Positions 28,301 through 39,469 of a stretch of 64,000 nucleotides of DNA are shown one piece after another (the stretch's first letter is position 1; every line of letters starts with the position of its first letter). The stretch is from Mytilus galloprovincialis. Its lineage: Eukaryota > Mollusca > Bivalvia > Mytilida > Mytilidae. Below the pieces are notes generated by a model. That model searched no databases. It worked only from the letters and a program-made list of their open reading frames with translations, and was not told the DNA's origin. A program made the translations under genes and the position numbers. The DNA lies in assembly GCF_965363235.1 (NCBI RefSeq), contig NC_134847.1:60978439-61042438 (forward strand), in the 5' to 3' direction.

Positions 28301-31300
28301 TTCTCTAGTTTTCTAAAGTGTGTATATTGGATTGCTAAACTAATATGTCATTACATAAATTGAAGTCTTTAATTGAGTTAAATTAGCTGACAACTTAAAT
28401 TCAAAATTCATTTCGAATCAAATACTTTTACACGAAAGAATTTTATGAGTGACAATCAAATATGCAGCTTTCTACAAACTTAAATGGTTTTCATGATTAA
28501 CTCATTGTGAAAAGTTTACGGCAATTACTTTCCCATTTGTCCTTTCAACACTGTTTCTTTATTTAAACGATAAAACATCGTTCGCCATAATAAAGAAAAC
28601 GGGTACACGTATCTGCACTTTACAGGTAGTTAATATATTCCAAACAATGATATTGTCTAAATAATTGCAGCAAGAAAGGCTTTAATGCTCGTATCTGTAA
28701 TTATTTTTTGGTTAGTTGCGCGTAGAACCTCAAAATGATAAAGCATCTTTTAAAACAAAGCTGTACATATTAATGGTTGTAGAATTGAAAATCAAGTGAA
28801 CGTAATCTAGATATTACTGGATTTCGGTACATCAAATTATTTAAAATCTTTACTAAATTCTTTCAAAGATTTGGTTAGGAAGTTTGGCTTAATTTGTAAA
28901 AAACTTACCATAAACCTCATTTTTACGGTTATCTTGTTGACAGAGCCGTAAATTTAGATACGATCCAAGTAAAATAATAGATCCCTTGGAAAAACTTATT
29001 TTAAAAAGGTTATCATTTAAGCACTGAAAAAAAGATATTTCAATATATTTCAGCCGGTATAAGCATTCATTTAGTTTTTTTATTCAAAATTTGAACATCA
29101 CTTAACATCATTCATATCTAGTAATGAAAACTTACGGTCATACATACAACAATGGCGATTCTTATATTCAGCCTTTGCACGCGGTCACTTTTTTCTTATG
29201 ACGTCTTTGCAATAAATACATTAAATATGTACCAATTGATATTTTGGATTTATGCAATATTTAAGAGTAGTAAATGGACTTTCAAAACTGCAGGTACTCT
29301 GAAATTCTTACTGTTCGTCTTAAGTCTTTTGTTTGTCGTTTTTGTGCTCTTTTTTGATCCTAATTTTAGCATTGTACTCTTATAATATTCTGCCACACTT
29401 ATGTCTTAGGTTATGGTGAGTCTTTTTACTGGTGCTAGTTTTCATGTTATTCCCGAGACATTGTATATGTGCCTGTACATTCTTACTGAAGTCAGAAACC
29501 AGAAACTCAGTGGTTGTCGTTGGTTGTTGTCTATCATGTTAGATTTTGATTTTATGTTTTCTCGTTTAAATTGTTTCACATGTTGTCATGTATGGGTTTT
29601 AGCACATTTCAAAATTATTTTATTACGGTGACCAAGTTCTGCTTAAATATAGGTCATTTGCTCTCTGTTTGATATTTGTTTCATCAGCAATCATATCACT
29701 TCTTATTCTTATACTAAAAATAGTTGGTGAACCAATGGCCATTAAACACTTGCAGAGATTCAGATTAGAACAGAAACTCACAACAATATGCCAGTTTAAG
29801 TCGCTTGACGCACAAATCAGTTTTCTTTCCCTCTGCACAAAACACCACAAGTGTCAAAATCAATTTTCTATTTCTTTTCTAGGCGTTTTAATTTCTCTTT
29901 CCTCACGTAGACGTTTCATTACTTAACTTATATAACCCAGCCTCAATAAATAAAACAGGAAAATGAAATGAATATTCAGCTATTTATAATTCAACACTTT
30001 TAATGTCTGTCAGCTTATGTAGTTGAAACAGCCAACGTATAAAGTAAACTCAAATTGATGGCTTATTTTGAATTCGAAACAGCTTGACAGTTTTTATGGT
30101 ATTTAGAAATATTCTGCTAGTGTGTTGTAGACCAATAAACATTAATATGGCATCTAGATGAGACAAGGTAGCAAGTGACCTTCAAATAAAGCTGTTTAAA
30201 CCATGTATCAACTAGTGCACATGACATGTATCTCCTGAATAATGATTATAATTATCAAAATTCAAAAGCATTAAAAGCTGCATTGTCAGAATAATAGAAA
30301 TGGTGTACGAACAAGTACAAAATAGATAGACGCAAACAACAAAACAGCAAACCACCAACTCATACCTAAATAAAATAACCATACATTTTGTGTGTCACAT
30401 GAGTCTGTAAGATGTGCTTGTTGGTATTAACTTATCATATGTGTTCCTGGTAAACAAATTATGGAAAAACGATTATTGCAATAATCACAAAATCCTTTAG
30501 TTACTTTTAAAATAACATGGAATTTTTAAATGATAGAAGTTTGCTTAGACCAAATTATTAGTTTATGCTAAACTCTACTCTGTCATATATCACATATTGC
30601 TACTCTCTTTATCTTATCGAGTTTTGTAGTTTCTGGTAATAGCACTGGAACTTAACCTACATCCGAATACACTTCATTATGTTAACAAAGGATTATTTCT
30701 TTTTGCAGGTGTCTATTGTAGCATCTGAAGACAGCTTTCTACTAACAATGTCTGTTATAAAACTTCAAACATATCTAGATACTGATCCATTTATCTCAAA
30801 TGTATTTTACAACGTGGTGGGAAAGGACATAAGCAACAAGCTTTATCAAATCCAAGAATTGTTATTAAATAATCCAGACTATATGCAAGCATTACCCAGT
30901 CGTCAGTCATCAATGGTGAATCTGAGAAGTGCCCTTGTAACACAAAACTCGTCTGTTGCATTATATAAATTGAATTGTTTTGGAGTAGACCTGAAAGGTG
31001 AATATTGGAAATAATCATAGTTGTTATTTAGCTAGTGTAAAAGAGAGGCAACTATACCAAAGGTATATTAAAATTCAATGTCGAAAAAAAATCTGACAAT
31101 GCCTTTGAAAAAGCGAAAAATGACGAAAAGACAAACAACAGTAAACAAACTACAATATACCTGACTATAAAGAGTGAGCAACAATAATGTAATATTTTTT
31201 TAAATATCTTTCCCTTCTTTTTTGTTGCTTGTGGACTTTAATTCCAAATCCTTTTTGTTTCAAATTAAAAACATGATTAATGCTGTTCAATACTGTCCAA

Positions 31301-32183
31301 TGATCTATGACGCCTAGAAAATGAATATTTTACAAAATGCATTGAAAAAGATATTGATAGTTTGATGAAATTGAGTTTTCTATTTTGTTTCTCGTTTTGT
31401 CAAATTTTAAAAAACTGTCGGGCTTAATATGTATAAATGAAGGCAACAGTAGTATACCGCTGTTCAAAGTAATAAATCGATTGAGTGTAAACAATCTGGG
31501 TTACAAACCAAAACCGAGGGAAAAAACGAAACAACAGATACACTGAAGTGCAACAAAAACAAACGCCAAAATACATAGATAACAACTAGTTTTAGGGATA
31601 GTCAAATATCCCGCTTATTTGGCAATGTTAATAAATATCGCTTCATGACAACACTTCTTGACAGGAAAACAGTTTAAACAAACGCACGAATACCAAGCAC
31701 ATAGATACACATAAATATATAAAATCATAGTACATTCGTAAAATGCTTATCACGTAATAGCAACGAACATCTTCCATCATCGACAACACAGTGACGTACC
31801 CTTATGACGCACTATATAATCTTGAAATGAATACACATCGATCGAATTGATCCTGATGAATCAGTTCGACGTCCGATTCTGACTCAATTTGTATTTTTTG
31901 CATGTAACAAAACCTGTTCCGATAGATCCAATAAAATAACATATATAGAATATCTTATCGAAAAATTCAAATATAGAAAAATATTCAACAAGTGACCAAA
32001 CATCAAATTAATTTACTAATGCGCGTAATGTACATTACGTAAAGTATGGAGAACAATCTTAACAACTTTATGTGTATTAATTTCTTTAAGATTTACATTT
32101 CAGGTTGGAACATCAACCAACATTCCAGTGGTGAAGAGACAATAACACATTACCCTGTCGAAACTTTTGAAAGTCAAGTATAA
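16306..32183 (+). CDS. Popeye domain-containing protein (POPDC/BVES family), four coding exons
   Basis: Exons 16306-16958, 21952-22063, 30709-30997 and 32104-32183 join with GT/AG junctions (phases 2, 0, 1) into 377 residues, close to the roughly 360 of vertebrate BVES. Popeye proteins are glycosylated three-pass membrane proteins that bind cAMP through a cytosolic Popeye domain and act in muscle excitability and membrane traffic. Residues 4-60 carry six N-x-S/T sites. Three membrane spans lie at about 81-98, 105-128 and 131-152, after the family stretch DAQHALFQLAN. The Popeye domain spans about 155-300. The cAMP-cassette motif is FIDSPEY at 236-242, followed by YQVSIVA at 254-260 for the usual FQVTIA. 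GKDISNKLY at 293-301 is also conserved. The ATG at 16306 lies in good context (ATCAATGG), 58 bases past an acceptor. The C-terminus ends in SQV. Which vertebrate POPDC it matches best cannot be told here. Confidence 0.96.
18680..18935 (+). repeat. Intronic interspersed repeat in the Popeye gene
   Basis: It contains the modules GTTGGTGAGTCTTTGAAATT and a GCAATGGCGCTGTTATTTTG segment, then CCCTTTGGTATCT. I recall closely similar sequence as a common mussel repeat. An unrelated 98-codon frame upstream (17845-18141) is not supported as an exon. Confidence 0.45.
19060..19350 (+). repeat. Interspersed repeat family B, intronic copy
   Basis: The same module order as at 14804-15075, including TCTATAAAACCAGGTTCAAT and GGGACTTTCCTTTTTAAATT. 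Confidence 0.7.
19439..19833. mobile_element. Short-TIR DNA element inserted in a family B repeat
   Basis: The left end is TAAGGGAGTTCGCTTCTCA; the right end inverted reads TAAGGAAGCTGGCTTGTCA. The flanks, CCGTTTGAT on the left and ATATGTTTGAGC on the right, are two parts of one interrupted family B copy. The interior (CCATTGAAATTTTGGCGGGA, and AATGGGGGGCACCGG near 19730) matches, inverted, the element at about 50730-51433. No transposase frame is seen. Confidence 0.7.
19925..20028 (+). repeat. Minisatellite, four 26-base units
   Basis: Four near-identical head-to-tail units of GTTATGGGAGAATTGACTCT plus AGTTTT start at 19925, 19951, 19977 and 20003, each with at most one or two changes. The array abuts the 3' end of the interrupted family B repeat. 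Confidence 0.95.
20690..20830 (+). repeat. Interspersed repeat fragment in Popeye intron 1
   Basis: The module GGGTTGCTGTCTCTTTGATG followed by CATTCCCCATTTCCATTC recurs inverted at 24135-24170 and in a diverged form at 42905-42945. Confidence 0.65.
21775..21900 (-). repeat. Inverse family B repeat just upstream of Popeye exon 2
   Basis: Modules run in inverse order (TTCCGAGGAAAATTAAAGTC, then CACATCAAACGTATGGACAA and CTGTCATATTC). It ends about 50 bases before the exon acceptor at 21951. The frame starting at 21836 reads from this repeat into the exon and is not a real start. Confidence 0.7.
24125..24560 (+). repeat. Interspersed repeat, about 430 bases, in Popeye intron 2
   Basis: It begins with GGAAATGGGGAATGTGTCAA and contains GAAGGCCACCAATGGGTTTT and TTCCTAACTTGGGACAG. 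The last module is shared with family D near 13585, so mussel-type repeats here exchange modules. Confidence 0.6.
24983..25675 (-). mobile_element. Penelope-like reverse transcriptase fragment
   Basis: A 230-codon open frame shows RT core motifs: GIPMGTNC with a following LIADLFLYCYE segment (motif B region) and FRYLDDIL (the catalytic YxDD box). Downstream comes SPSYGVYISQLVRFARVC, then KLLHQGFRYHKL, which I associate with a Penelope-like lineage common in mussels. It lies antisense in the second intron of the Popeye gene. Its reading frame is incomplete compared with a full RT and no endonuclease domain was recognised. I treat it as a broken, fairly recent relic. The family assignment is less sure than the RT call. 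Confidence 0.85.
25756..25965 (+). repeat. Repeat family C beside the RT relic
   Basis: It carries TTTTGGTCCTCAACGCTCTT and GACGAAACGGGCGTCTGGCG, the clearest copy of these family C modules in the window. It lies on the upstream side of the RT relic. The overlapping frames on both strands are repeat-derived. Confidence 0.7.
26075..26340 (+). repeat. Interspersed repeat family A
   Basis: It runs from AAAATGTCCTGTACCAAGTC to AGCGGTATACTACTGCTGCC, with the same module order as at 3168-3555 but about 120 bases shorter. Confidence 0.75.
26341..30700. other. Remainder of Popeye intron 2, no exon seen
   Basis: The splice phases of the flanking Popeye exons already fit each other, so no further coding exon is required here. 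The frames at 27725-28018, 29152-29385 and 29413-29926 show no domain. The 29400-29700 stretch has weak similarity to family D modules. Confidence 0.5.
31435..31800 (-). repeat. Inverse family A repeat in Popeye intron 3
   Basis: It starts with AAGGCAACAGTAGTATACCG and contains ACACTGAAGTGCAACAAAAA. The copy at 38605-39015 shares both modules in the same orientation. Confidence 0.75.
31845..31935 (+). repeat. Left arm of an inverted repeat around the last Popeye exon
   Basis: It contains TTCGACGTCCGATTCTGACT, TATTTTTTGCATGTAACAAA and TTCCGATAGATCCAATAAAA. The inverse complement of 33665-33775 carries the same series with about 10% change. Confidence 0.7.
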
Positions 32184-32249
32184 TTGGAGTACTATACATA
32201 CTTTTGTTATAACATTACTACCAAAGATTGACCAAAGAACACGCTGTAT

Positions 32250-32255
32250 AATAAA
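32250..32255 (+). terminator. Candidate polyadenylation signal of the Popeye gene
   Basis: AATAAA lies about 67 bases after the stop codon at 32181-32183. It is the first canonical hexamer in the 3' flank. Confidence 0.5.
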
Positions 32256-32479
32256 CATAAAGATGCTCAACATATTTGTGTTTTTTTACTTGATAACTCT
32301 TAACAATCAATGGACTTTAAGGGATTCGAACTGTACTGAAAACAAATCTTTTAATTTTATTTTTCACTAATTTTGCACAATGTGTGAATTGTATAAGATA
32401 ATTTCTGGCATACAAACCTCTTTTTAAGGTATTCCGCCAAAGTCGTCGAAGTAGAATATGTTTAACGATATGACAAAGG

Positions 32480-32820
32480 GAAATCATAAACGTAATGAAT
32501 TCCGTGGAAAATTCAAATAGGAAAGTCCCTAATCAAATGGCAAAATCAACAGCTTAAACACACAAAAAGGAAGTTGACTATAAGAATATTAGTAAGTACC
32601 CCCCCCCCCTTTTGCTCCCAACACACAGCATATCTAAACTAATACACAAGATTAACGTATATGTTGGTATAGCTGTCAGTCCTATTTGAAATAATATTGT
32701 TTTGAATCCTTCCGATTGCATGTTGATACAATCTTGTTGATCTTGACTCGAACTATCACATTCCTAACTTAGAACAGGCAATTCCTCATGTAGAAAATCG
32801 TGGGTTAAACCTATAGCTAG
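32480..32820 (-). repeat. Inverse family B repeat downstream of the Popeye gene
   Basis: It contains GGAAAATTCAAATAGGAAAG, TCCCTAATCAAATGGCAAAA and, further on, TTCCTAACTTAGAACAG. A run of ten C at about 32600 lies inside it. Confidence 0.6.
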
Positions 32821-33664
32821 CTTAACTGCTAACTAGTTTGATACCATCATATTGACGACAATGTGTGAGCAAATTAAACCCGACATAATAGGCAAAAAAG
32901 CTAACAATTTGGGTACAACAGTCAACATTGTAGTATAATACCAATCACTATAAAGGCAAATAACCATTTCAACAAAGAAAAGCAAAATAACGTACAGACA
33001 CTCTATAGACAAAGTGTACATTTTGACTTTAGCGCAGTGAGACAACAAAAATGCCCTTCGAGAAGGTACTGTAAACTTGAGTGAAAGAAAATGTTATTTC
33101 TTTTCTAAACACATATAGAAATCGTCCTGTAACATTCGGGAAACATCAGATTTTGACTAGTTGCATTACAATTGTCACTTTGTGATAATAGATTCTGGTG
33201 TATCAAACCATAACCGTAACAATTTCCTGTGTTTTCTGGACGGAGTTCAGTGGAACGGGAATGGTCTGCAGAAACTGTTCAGTTCTTGTTGATTAAATAA
33301 GAAGTTATTGTATGATTCCCAACGCGACAATTATCCAGTATAGTTTAAATGGAGAGGATGTTAGCACTATAAATAGGCCATTGTTCAGCCTACAGTATTG
33401 GAGAACAATTCATACCGTATACGTCCCAATATAAAAATGTGAAACAAATCAAACGAGAAATCCCACGGCTTATAATTAATTTATTACAAAACAATGTATA
33501 AAAAAATATGACAGGCATGAAACAAATACAATAACTGAACCACAGGCTTTATTTACGATGGACTTACGATGACACGTAGACTTGCGAAGGCTTTGTGAAA
33601 CAGTTTGGGACAATCGCCTGAGGAATGTTACGTCCTGATCTAAAGTGTTGCTTTATTTGACGTA

Positions 33665-33780
33665 TCGTATTAGGGAGAATCGGGAATTTTATTGGATCTA
33701 TCGGAACAGTTTTTGACGGTTTTGTGACATGCAAAAAATACAATTGAGTCAGAATCGAACGTCGAAGTGAATCATATGGA
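33665..33780 (-). repeat. Right arm of the inverted repeat around the last Popeye exon
   Basis: It contains TTTTATTGGATCTATCGGAA, TGTGACATGCAAAAAATACA and AGTCAGAATCGAACGTCGAA, the mirror of the 31845-31935 arm. The minus frame at 33564-33824 covers it and has no known domain. Confidence 0.7.
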
Positions 33781-33829
33781 CCAATTCGACAGGAAACGGC
33801 TGCATCGGGACAGTTATTGGTCATTATAT

Positions 33830-35365
33830 GATTGTTGTCGTGATTTAATAAAAATATTTAAAACTTTTGATAATTTCAGCCATGAATTTCAGGATTGTAT
33901 TCGAGTTTGACTTTTTTAATCGGGAAAGGACGGCAGTGAAAAAAATATGAATTTATGACTGAGGGTTTATTGGTCACTCAGTTCTTTAAAAACAGATGAA
34001 AAGATGGTACGATTTGTGTCTGCCTTTCACTGTATAGTACTATAAATAGTTGTCCCTTTCGCCTTTTTTGTTGTTGTGCTTTAGGAGCACATTCCCAATA
34101 AAGCAACGAACATAAAGGAATACTGTATTTTTTCAATTTCATTTAATGAATGTCGTTTTTATTCTGTTTCACTCATTTTCAATAACAACAACAAAATTTT
34201 CTCAAGAAATAAATAAATCGAACAAATTATTTGAAGAAGAAAAAAACAGAAAAAAATTGCTCTTACAAAAGATGAATAGTCGGTACCTAACATGATTAAC
34301 ATATTTCGTATTTCAATTTGATCCCAAATAGTCTGCACTTCGTGGCAATAACAGATTGGAAACAGAATTGGCCAACACACCATTATTATCCATTACAATA
34401 TTATACAACATTTAATAGCCAATGTTAGCATCTTCAGAAGTTATAACTTGAGAATTTAATTCTGTATTTAAGCAGAACATTATAAATCACAATCATAGTG
34501 TCATTTTACTATCAGTTTGAAAAAGAAAGCAATTTAGTTGTATTGAAATGAAAGTAATTTCCTGGAAAATTCTGAGAGAAAAACCATAAAGAGATGTCTA
34601 CAAAATTTTAGTTTGCGATTAATTGGCTTTGCCTGGGAAAATGCTAAACTCAAACTTAAATTGCATAATGGAAAACAAATATCAAGATTCAATTTTGTTC
34701 TTAATTCGAATTTTGTTTGAAAACTAAAATCTTCATCAAAAATGAGAAAAAATCCTGAAAATATGTTTATAGATGAAAACATCATGTAGTTATATTTATT
34801 ATAAAAAAAATAAATGCAATTTTAATTTCACTAATTTTCTTTTGATTTGAAGAAGAGATTTCCTCACATTTCAATTCCCAAACTCTAATTTAGATAGGAA
34901 TTTGAAATGTTTAAAATTGTTGACAATCACTTGGAATTTTTATGCTATAAAACACATATATTAATGTTCTAGTTTTTTGGATAACATTTGCCGAATATTT
35001 GTGTGATAATTTAGCCCAATTACATACAGTATATATTTCAAAGTATGGTTCTGTGATTCTGACAGAAGCACATGGTTTTTAGAACCAAATGCCAAAGTTC
35101 AAGTTCATCCTTATCTTCTGTGTTTTGTGCCTAGCTTGAGTCAAACTCATTAATGGTCTTATGGAAAGACCTCATAATTGTACTTTGAACTGGATTTGAT
35201 TTATTCGCAATAATCATACGTGTACACATTTCTCATAATTATTGCGAGTTTTTAATCATATTTATAACTATATTATTTATTACCATGTAAAGTATGGTTT
35301 GTTTTATAATAATTTGATTTGCACACTTGATTTTTCAAAAGATATGAATTTTATTAAAATGCAAT
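33830..35365. other. Intergenic DNA, no gene seen
   Basis: AT-rich, with minus frames at 34159-34383 and 34534-34785 of chance character. Confidence 0.5.
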
Positions 35366-36201
35366 TTAATTGCTTTTAAAATCCTCACCTATGTTGACTC
35401 GTGGGACTTTTAGTCTGCTCACATTGGCAGGCTTATCATATTTCTTTGTGAGGTCTTTGTATTTTTCTTCATTGACTCGTGTCCCCAGTCCCTGATTCAT
35501 GTATGAGGCTAAACCAGAATTAATTTTTGGACGGGTCTTTTCATCTGAACTAATGAAGTCTTTCATGGATTCTAAGACATTTTCATTTTCTGCCTTTTCA
35601 ACATCCACTTCATCATGTTCATTCTCAGAACATGCTTCATCATCGCTATCGTAACTTTCGTCACTTGAAATAGCTGAATATAATTCAGACGGTGCAGATA
35701 TGTTTTTGTTTGGTTATTGTTCATATCATTATCAAACAAACTGTCCAGTTGCGATTGGTAATCATCCTTTTTAGGTTTATTTTTAACGACCTTTTTTGGT
35801 CCGGCAATTGTTGCCGATTGTCTAGGATTTACCTTTGTTGAACTTTGTATAGGCTCAGTTTTTGAATTCTGATTTTTCATCAAAGTTTGGATATACAATT
35901 GATTTTGCAGTAGCATATTGTAAATATCAGGTATGACCACTTCCAGAGTGTGAGTGACAGGAGCATTGCTCATGGCTCCTCCTCCTACATTTATGTTTTC
36001 AATGCTTGCTTGAAACCCACTAATATTGTTATCATAACCTGGCGAAATAAGTTGCCTGTGGTCATTCATAATACTAAAAATATTGTCACTTTTGGAACTA
36101 GTCTTGGCCGTGCCAGACAGTTCCGATACCGAGTCAATGCTCGAATGTTCATCCATTTCATTAACAAATGTTTGCTGACAACGTGACAAATTATCCATCA
36201 T
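35366..36201 (-). mobile_element. DIRS-like retroelement ORF1 relic
   Basis: Minus-strand open stretches encode a polar, Asn/Ser/Lys-rich protein without membrane segments. It ends with a segment (LTKKYDKPANVSRL, then KVPRVN) that resembles the (L/K)xVPRVNxEIW box of ORF1 proteins from DIRS-type tyrosine-recombinase retroelements. No recombinase, RT or terminal repeats were seen nearby, so this is a partial, broken copy with at least one break. Family assignment is from memory of that box; a domesticated host gene is the alternative. Confidence 0.5.
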
Positions 36202-36894
36202 TAACTACATCGTTAGAATATTAATCCATCCAAAAAGTATATCAAATCGTAAAGTTTGTATTCCAAATGTCACAGATATATTAAATTCCAGTTCAAAACA
36301 ATTAAGATATCCATTATTTTCAAATAAACATAAGAGGGATAAATTCCATGACTTGACCTCATACGACCAAATACGCTAGTGACCTCTACGATCTGCGTGC
36401 GCATCTCATGGTACTCTCAGCATATAGTTTCAATAAAATTGTACTTTGAACTAGATTTGATTTATTTGTTTGTTGTCGCTATTGGAAATAATCACAGCAG
36501 ACACAAAACAATCAACAACATAAAAACAACACTAACACCAAAAATGACAATGAGATTTTATTCGGAATAAAAATCAATAATGCTCAGACGTATAATTAAG
36601 ATATTTGCAGCATATAAATTTATCGTGTACAAAAACAAATGCTCGCGAAAGGCAATATGTGCTGCCCATATGTCAAAAAATATTTCAAGATGTAATACAA
36701 AGATTAACTTTCAAGATCAATATCAGATATACGGTATTAACATGATTAAGTTTTTGAACAGCGGTATACTACTGTTGCCTTTATTTATAATTCTTTTTTG
36801 TTTCTTTCTCTGAATTTGTGTACTAAGTAATATGTTCTTTCAGTGTTGACGTGATATTGTGTTTCCTCGTTCATTCTGGTTTTTTTTCTAATGA

Positions 36895-37275
36895 GTGTAA
36901 TAAAATTAACGGTACCAATTTTCTTGCACCAGATGCGCATTTCGACAATACATGTCTCTTCAGTGATGCTCGTGGCCAAAATATTTGAACTCCAAAGCTT
37001 ATATAAAAGATGAAGAGCTATAATCCAAAAGGTCCAAAAAGTAAAACCAAATCCGTGAAAGGAATCAGAGCTTTGCATGAGGGAGATACATTCCTTAATT
37101 TATAATAATTTCTATCATTTTGTAACAGCAAATTTTAATAACACAAAAAAATCCGTGTTTTCATGCAAGTACCGAAGTACTGGCTACTGGGCTGATGATA
37201 CCCTCGGGGACTAATAGTCCACCAGCAGAGGCATCGACCCAGTGGTAGTAATAAAATTAACGGTACCAATTTACT
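36895..37275 (+). mobile_element. Family C / PLE-related insertion with long target duplication
   Basis: A direct repeat of 25 bases, starting TAATAAAATTAACGGTACCA, occurs at about 36898-36922 and 37249-37273. Between them lie family C modules (GCGCATTTCGACAATACATG, AGAGCTTTGCATGAGGGAGA) and ACTGGGCTGATGATACCCTC. A perfect long direct repeat around a known interspersed family is best read as a target-site duplication of a recent retro-insertion. Confidence 0.7.
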
Positions 37276-37939
37276 GCCTCGTAGAGAGGTTTTATGATCA
37301 GGAGAAGTCATGAAATGTCCATAGTCTAATAGCGAGTCTTATAACAATTATAGTTACACTTGATTATCAAAGTTATATTAGTAATGTTAAATTTTTACCA
37401 ATGCACAGTGAAGGAAAGACAACTCCACCAGATTGATGTACAAGCAGAAGGTATATATATATATATACCGCACATGTTGACTGAATAATGATGAAGATCA
37501 ATGATTTTGACTTGAATATATTTAACATAGGGGAGCACCTTGGTATAGCTGAATAGTATGATGGGAAAGGTTGGGTTTTCAAGAATGAAGAACAATTTGG
37601 AATTAAACATATATCCGTCTTAATAAGCTTTTTTTTAATTTATTAGATTAATGCATGGAAAACTGTCAGTCCTGTTCTACATAATTCTTGTGATTTCTAT
37701 GTTTTCTCTGTCTCTTTTATTATCTGAAAATGACAAAACAAAAATAACCATAATAGGGAATAGAAATATTGTCATAGCAAAATCTTATACAAATCAATAC
37801 AAAAGTAATTCTGATGACGATGTAACAGATAAATGTTCAGCAAACATTTGGTAACATGTATACGGTGAAGTGAGTTGGCATGCGTAAGTGTTAAAATATT
37901 TTACAAGAAGGGTATATCAGTAGTCAGGTACAAAAAAGT

Positions 37940-38115
37940 AAAATCACAAACAAAAATGAACTCCGAGGAAAATTCAAAACGGAAAGTCCATAATCAAATA
38001 GTAAAATCAAAAAATAAAACACATCAAACGAATGGACAACTGTCATATTCCTGACTTGGTACGCCTTATGTAGAAAATGGTGGATTAAACCTGGTTTTAT
38101 AGCACTAAACCTCTC
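37940..38115 (-). repeat. Inverse family B repeat
   Basis: It contains AACTCCGAGGAAAATTCAAA, CACATCAAACGAATGGACAA and GGTGGATTAAACCTGGTTTT. This is one of the best-preserved copies. Confidence 0.75.
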
Positions 38116-38604
38116 AATAGTGTAAGGAAGATTGTTAAATGTCCAATTGAAATATATTTAGTCATACAATAAAATCCCTTCTGTTTGTTAATGCGATAAC
38201 TTACAATTATTATTATTCATCATTAAATGCCAGTTTTCATTGGTCAATACCAGTTAACTTTTTACTCAAACATATGGATCACTGGGAAAGTGTTTAAATC
38301 ATTAACCACTCGTTTTGATCAGCGAAAAGGTATCAGATCAAAATCCAAATAGACAACGTAACAGAAATCTCAGCTTATCAAAATTAATTTCACATAGCTA
38401 AGAGAGTGTTAGTCTGATCACAGATTGTTAACCTTCGGTTTCGCTCGGTTTACACATTTTTTTAAGGTAACAATTTGCTCTATGTATGAGTTATAATTTC
38501 TTATTATTTTACATTGATGAAAACATTTAATGAAATGTTGAAAGATATCAACTTTCATATTTTAATATTGACAAAGATAATCGAGAAGCAGTTGTTTTCT
38601 TTAA

Positions 38605-39015
38605 TAAATAAAGCCAACAGTTGTTTTCCGCTGTTCAAGTCATAAATCGAGTGAGAGAAAACAAATCCGAGGGGAAAATATCAACTATATCAGGAAAACA
38701 ACGAAACAACAGAAACACTGAAGTGCAACAAAAACAAACGCCAATATACATAGAAATGCACTACTTGATCAAAACTACTATATTCTTGACTTTGTACAGG
38801 ATATTTTGAGAACAAAGGGTGGGTTGAACCTGGTAATATGGCTAGCCAAACCTCCCGCTTATATTGAAATGTTTAGAAATATTACGAAAATGACAACAAT
38901 ACGTGACAGGAATGCAGTACACACAAGCGCAAGAACACTCAGCACTAAGAAACGAATGAATGAATGATATAATAGTACATAACATCATGTAACCTGCAGA
39001 ATAACATTGGACATC
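38605..39015 (-). repeat. Inverse family A repeat
   Basis: It shares ACACTGAAGTGCAACAAAAA, and the ATGTAACCTGCAGAATAACA end, with the series of modules at 31435-31800. Confidence 0.7.
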
Positions 39016-39469
39016 TTCCTTTAACGACAACACAGGACACAACAAACAGGGACGTTTTTTGTAACGGTTTACATTATCGTGAAATTCATACAATTATTTG
39101 GAATGAAAACCAAAAACTTACAATTATTTTGACTATACTGGTCCAAACAATTATCATGATTATGACGATCTTGATATGTTATTTTAAATCAATACTGTGA
39201 CGACGTCACAGTTATTTTGACTAACACAATCACAATACTTTATCCATGAAAAATGGAAATTAAACCGATACACGTCGTATAGCAGTGAAAATGTACACTC
39301 GGCAAAACAAGTCATATTCGGGAATAGGTGACATCCAGTACTTATCAGACAGACGACATAGATGTAAAACCACAATCTAAGACGTGGTAAAAATGTCGTT
39401 AGTCAGTTTAGACACCAACACATCGTATAGATCAAACAATTCATGATGGTGTCCCTAAAATATACGGAG

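Noticed and set aside
33360-34105. Two CTATAAATAG TATA-like boxes, one followed by AATAAA after about 60 bases
   Set aside because: Too short a unit for a gene, with no coding or structured RNA signal. TATA-like strings are common in DNA this AT-rich.
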